The translations under genes were made by a program, and so were the position numbers. The notes below the pieces were generated by a model that was not told the origin of the DNA, did no database searches, and saw nothing but the letters and a program-made list of their open reading frames with translations. Shown here one piece after another: positions 60,425 to 64,000 of a stretch of DNA of 64,000 bases (positions are counted from its first letter, which is position 1; every line of letters starts with the position of its first letter). The DNA is from Sipunculus nudus. Its lineage: Eukaryota > Annelida > Sipuncula > Golfingiida > Sipunculidae. The stretch spans positions 65,034,618-65,098,617 of the forward strand of contig CM049317.1 of the NCBI GenBank assembly GCA_026874595.1. The letters run 5' to 3'.

Positions 60425-61120
60425 ACTAAGTTTTACTAACAATTTGCAGATGTTTCTCTTAGGTGTCGCTGTACAAGATAAGGTCATCTATGTATTCCTC
60501 GCAGCCCTTGAAAATGTCCTTGACAACCTTATGGATGAGGCGCTGGAACGTGGCTGGCCAAACGGCATAACTTTATACTGGTACAATCCTTGCGGCATCA
60601 AAAATGTGGACACTTCTTCTGCTCGTTCTGTCAACGGAACTTGCCGGAATCCTTTTAGCAAGTCAAACTTGGAAACATATCTGGAGCTACCGATACAATC
60701 AATACAATCATATATCCTCGGAATCAGGAACGTGTCAGTCTTGGTGACAGAGTGCAGTGATCGATAATGTGTGCACATACGGTAACTTTCATCAGGTTTT
60801 GGCACAAGAATACATTGTGAACTCCAGTTACTGTTACTAGGTTCAATAAAATCATTGTCCAGCAAATATTGAATCTCATCCTGTAGATACTTTTGATTTT
60901 CTGGATTCAGTCCATACGGATGTTGTTTGACCGCGCTTGCCTCGCCAACATCGACGTCATGGCACAATATGTTACTTCGTGTTGGAATGTCACTAAAAAC
61001 ATGTTCATAATTCCGCAGCAGGTTGTTGAGGTCTTGTTGTTGTTGTGCGGTAAGGTGTGACAGTTTGGCATCCAGGTTGTTAAGCATCTCTGAATTTTTT
61101 TTCAGTTTACTGTTCCACAC
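60425..61120 (-). pseudogene. Reverse transcriptase domain (copy 2)
   Basis: Ty3/gypsy-type RT: LTAQQQQDLNNLL, VFSDIPTRS, FIEPSNSNWSSQCILVPKPD, YRMCTHYRSLHSVT, SKFDLLKGFRQVPLTE (motif A with Asp), YKVMPFG, then a small deletion and frame change, PATFQRLI and EYIDDLILYSDT (motif C, 60483-60494). A TAA follows where a Trp would be expected before EKHLQIV. The N-terminus follows the integrase C-terminus with almost no gap. Confidence 0.85.
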
Positions 61121-62555
61121 TGAATGTCTTCATCACACTTACAATCAGTATCTACTTTAACTGGGTCAGGGTCAGTTTTTACACAATTAACAGCAGTAAC
61201 ATTATGTACAACATCTGCTGTGCTATTTCTGTCATAATATGGTTTCAACATGTTAACGGGGCACAGCTGTTTCTTCTTACGTCTATCTGGTGTCAACAGT
61301 ATGTAATTTAAATCACTGACAAGTAAGGACAAAATACCTAGCTTGCAGAGGTCTGTCAGGGATGGGTAGTAAGGCAAGGACCTTTACACCAGGCTCAAAC
61401 GTCCTGCTTACAGTGTGCTTGTCATACTTTGTTTTTATTTTACTTTGCGCAGATTTTACATTTGACTTTGCAATCTCACAGGCATTGTCTAGTGTAGTGC
61501 GAAAGTCTGAGACGTTCTGCAGTAAACTAAGAGAATCAGGATTTTCACACAAGAGTTTTCTTTAAGCAGTTTCAAAGGTCAAAATCTAGTTAAAAGGGAC
61601 TGAAACCCAAAGACCCTTGAAAGGATTCTCTGACAGCTAACATCAATAGGTGGATTCCTTCATCCCAGTCTTTCTGTGTATCATAGCAATAGGTTCTTAT
61701 CATGTTTTTTCATGTCTGGTGAAAACGCTCGAGGGCGCCCTGACTTTCAGGATGGTATGGCGAAGATCTGTACTCTTTTATACCTAGCTCAAGCATAACT
61801 TGCTGGAATAAGCCAGACATAAAATTAGATGCTTGGTTAGACTGGACGGATTTTGGTAATCCAAAAGTTGTAAAAAACTTGGTCAGAGCCTTGACAACAC
61901 TTTTGGCATTAATTTCGCGCAATGGTATATCCACAGGGAACCTTGTAGATGCGCCCAAAATTTTCAGCAAGTATTCATGTCCAGGTTTTGTTTTGGGCAG
62001 TGGTCCAACACAATCAACAATAATCCTACTAATTGGTTGCTCGAAAGCAGGAATAGGCCTAAGTGGGCTCTGGAGAATTCTGATTCGGTTTACCTACCAT
62101 CTGGCATGAATGGCATGATTTACACTATTGTACACCATCTTTCCTGAGGTAAGGCCAATAGAATTGTGTGCTAACTTTCTGATGTTTATTTATACCTAAA
62201 TGGCCAGACAAAGTAGCCTCATGTGCCATGCTTATACTATCATTGCGAAAGCTTTTGTTCATTACTATTTGATGTTTGATGGCCCACTCATCAGCAGCAC
62301 ATACATCGGGTGGCGCCATTTACGCATAAGCACTTCATTTTTAACATAGAAACAAACTGGGTTCTCTGACAGTCCATCTTTAGAAACTGCCCTGGGAAAC
62401 AAACATGAAATATCAGGGTCCTTATGCTGTGCTGCGTTAAGTTCTGACCTTGGAAATGCTGCATCCTGTACGGGCAAGTCATTAGACGAGTCACTAGTGA
62501 CTCCCAGAGTGTTATTATCTGGACCTTTATCCTCATGCGTGTCTTTCTTGGCCAT
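61102..62555 (-). pseudogene. Integrase (copy 2)
   Basis: Pre-integrase part FYVKNEVLMRKWRHP (62555-62265), zinc-binding region MAHEATLSGHLGINKHQ and FYWPYLRKDGV with CKSCHSC after an in-frame TAG, core with VDCVGPLPKTK (first Asp), FGLPKSVQSNQASNFMS (second Asp replaced by Asn, codon 61836-61838) and HPESQGALERFHQ (Glu kept), then the C-terminal part with CPVNMLKPYYDR. Split over at least four frames. Located upstream of the RT. Confidence 0.8.
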
Positions 62556-62578
62556 AGACCTAGTTACAGCACATGAAA

Positions 62579-62979
62579 TTAAGGATACAAACCAGGAATT
62601 TCCTGACTTTTAGGATCAGAGTCCTGATCAAGTGACGGCTTTTCTTTCACTGTTGGTACAGGCTGTACTTTGTCACCTGCAACACCATTGCCTAGCAGCA
62701 ACTGAATTCCTTTATAGGGTAAAATAGTTCTTATGGCCACAGTAATATTCCCATATATCACATTTGACTTTAAATGTACACTGTGAAGCGGAACTGAAGT
62801 GTGCTTTTCTGAAACACACCATTAACTAGTGCATGTGCACCGGTAAAAGCCCTATTAGAAAATGGCAAAGTGTTTGCTAACATGAGAGTTTGGCCTGAAC
62901 CAGTGCCCCTCAAAATTCTAATCAGAATTTGAAAAATCACTTGAAAGTGACACAAAACCATCATGTATGAGTGGCTCAA
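62579..62979 (-). pseudogene. Aspartic protease (copy 2)
   Basis: RILRGTGSGQTLMLANTLPF corresponds to WDTGSSETLMLANTLPF of copy 1, with the catalytic Asp changed to Gly (GGC, 62905-62907). The C-terminal part has ILPYKGIQLLLGNGVAG, the usual protease LLLGND-type strand. A frame change lies between. Confidence 0.75.
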
Positions 62980-64000
62980 ATAACTCCATTTCAGAGTCAG
63001 GAGAAGAATCTACTACCTCATTTTCATCAAACAAAGAACTGACATTGACAGTAAAAAACTCTTTTTCAGAGTCATGAAAGGAATCTACATCCTTTTTACA
63101 TTCAAACTCCTCACTGGAGTCAACAGTGAAATTTTCCTCGGCAGAAACAAACTTAAGTTTGTCATAAGAGTACCTGGCCTCATTTGAAATGCTCTCGCAA
63201 GAGTCATAAAAGGACTTAGCCTTATTTGAAGGATACTCGTCGCAGGAGTCTTGAAAGAACATTAACTTATGAAATTCCTCACAGGAATCAACTGAGGTTT
63301 TCACCCCGCAAGCTACGGACTTCTTTGGAGTCAAACGGCACGATGACCATCGTAGCATCAAACTCTTTATTATAGTCAATAAAGGAGTTGTACTCCTTAA
63401 TTACATGAAAAGAGCCTGGCTCTTGTACTATGCTCTGCATAGATTTTGAAACAAAACCAGAAGGTTCGCTATTTGGTTTATTCGCAAGTTTCCAGCAGTC
63501 AGATATATGATGACCTTTTTTCTTGCAGTAATTACAGATTTTCTTTGCAAATGACTTGTCTTTGTTGGACTTAGACACAGTGGACCTGGACTGAGGTGTA
63601 GCAATGGACTTTGCTGAACTATCAGGACTACTAACACTGGGTGACTGCGCTTTAAACTTCTTTTGACCATACTGATTTGCATTCTTGTTTGTGAATGACT
63701 GGTTTGATTTGCTAGTAAAGGACATTTTGTGTGTTAATGAATGATCATCAGCTAAATGAGCAGTAATGTCAAGTGTTTCAGGACTTTTCTCATCAAGAAA
63801 AGTTTTAACATCTGCCTTAATGCAGCGCTTAAATTCTTCAAGCAAAATCAACTGGCATAAATTGTCATAATCTTTCATTACATTTTAGAACTACACTAGC
63901 GATCAAACAACTGCTCTTTTGTCCTAGCAAATTCGACATACGTCTGTTCTTTGCGCTTTTCCCAATTTCTGAATTTCTTGCTGTAAGCCGCCGGAACTAA
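62918..64000 (-). pseudogene. gag (copy 2), N-terminus beyond the window
   Basis: Open frame from 63878 with LLEEFKRCIKADVKTFLDEK, the zinc knuckle CNYCKKKGHHISDC (C-x2-C-x4-H-x4-C) and SGFVSKSMQ, then in another frame an acidic, Ser-rich region with repeated DSCEE/YDSCES units (63379-62918) leading into the protease. Closely matches gag of copy 1. Confidence 0.8.

Larger units (their letters stand above)
60425..64000 (-). mobile_element. Ty3/gypsy-like element with integrase before reverse transcriptase (copy 2)
   Basis: Minus-strand order: gag (64000-62918, cut by the window end), protease (62960-62579), integrase (62555-61102), reverse transcriptase (61120-60425). Integrase precedes RT, the order of Gmr1-type Ty3/gypsy elements and of copia, but the RT sequence is Ty3/gypsy-like. 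Frameshifts and stops occur in every domain; the protease Asp and the second integrase Asp are changed. RNase H and the 3' LTR are missing: recognisable sequence ends near 60425. Confidence 0.85.

Noticed and set aside
61362-62109. Plus-strand frames of 67-76 codons
   Set aside because: Antisense shadows of the integrase region.

Overview
The window is eukaryotic, AT-rich and gene-sparse. It has short phase-1 exons with GT/AG splice sites, many AT and GA microsatellites, tRNA-derived SINE-like pieces, LINE, LTR and tyrosine-recombinase retroelement remains, and repeated C-type lectin-like domain (CTLD) exons. This fits an invertebrate with an expanded lectin repertoire, most likely a mollusc and perhaps a bivalve; the species cannot be named from sequence alone. 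No complete housekeeping gene is visible.

Layout. 1-2.8 kb: a duplicated repeat block with a stranded CTLD 3' exon. 3.4-6.7 kb: a decayed L1/Tx1-type LINE (+). 8.4-11.0 kb: a three-exon CTLD gene (-) whose splice phases agree and which keeps QPN and WND sugar/calcium motifs. 12.1-17.2 kb: a second copy of the first repeat block with two more stranded CTLD exons. 17.8-24.5 kb: an unknown duplicated ORF (called X here) followed by a thrombospondin-1-like plus CTLD gene (copy A, +). 27.8-32.2 kb: X again plus the 3' flank of the same unit, with the lectin exons missing and a tyrosine-recombinase retroelement relic inserted. 33.0-37.15 kb: a fuller copy of the TSP1-like/CTLD gene with a signal-peptide exon (copy B, +), whose TSP exon carries a stop at the position aligned with a Trp of copy A. 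41.5-44.3 kb: 5' part of a Ty3/gypsy-like element (-) with an 806-bp LTR. 50.4-56.1 kb: the best gene in the window, a ten-exon receptor (-). 57.3-58.1 kb: a solo-LTR-like segment between two 465-bp direct repeats. 60.4-64.0 kb: a long second copy of the Ty3/gypsy element (-), running off the window.

The ten-exon receptor model gives 695 residues: signal peptide, two CTLDs each split over two exons, two copies of a 33-residue stalk exon, one membrane span with a basic stop-transfer segment, and a cytoplasmic tail made of two repeats of about 125 residues. The tail carries YxxP tyrosine motifs (YMDP, YDTP, YDAP). Every exon joins in frame. I recognise no described family with this tail; together with its neighbours it suggests a cluster of secreted and membrane lectins, plausibly immune or recognition proteins (inference).

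The Ty3/gypsy copy at 60.4-64 kb has integrase upstream of reverse transcriptase, the unusual Gmr1-type pol order, although the reverse transcriptase is clearly Ty3/gypsy-like. Both copies are broken by stops, frameshifts and active-site changes.
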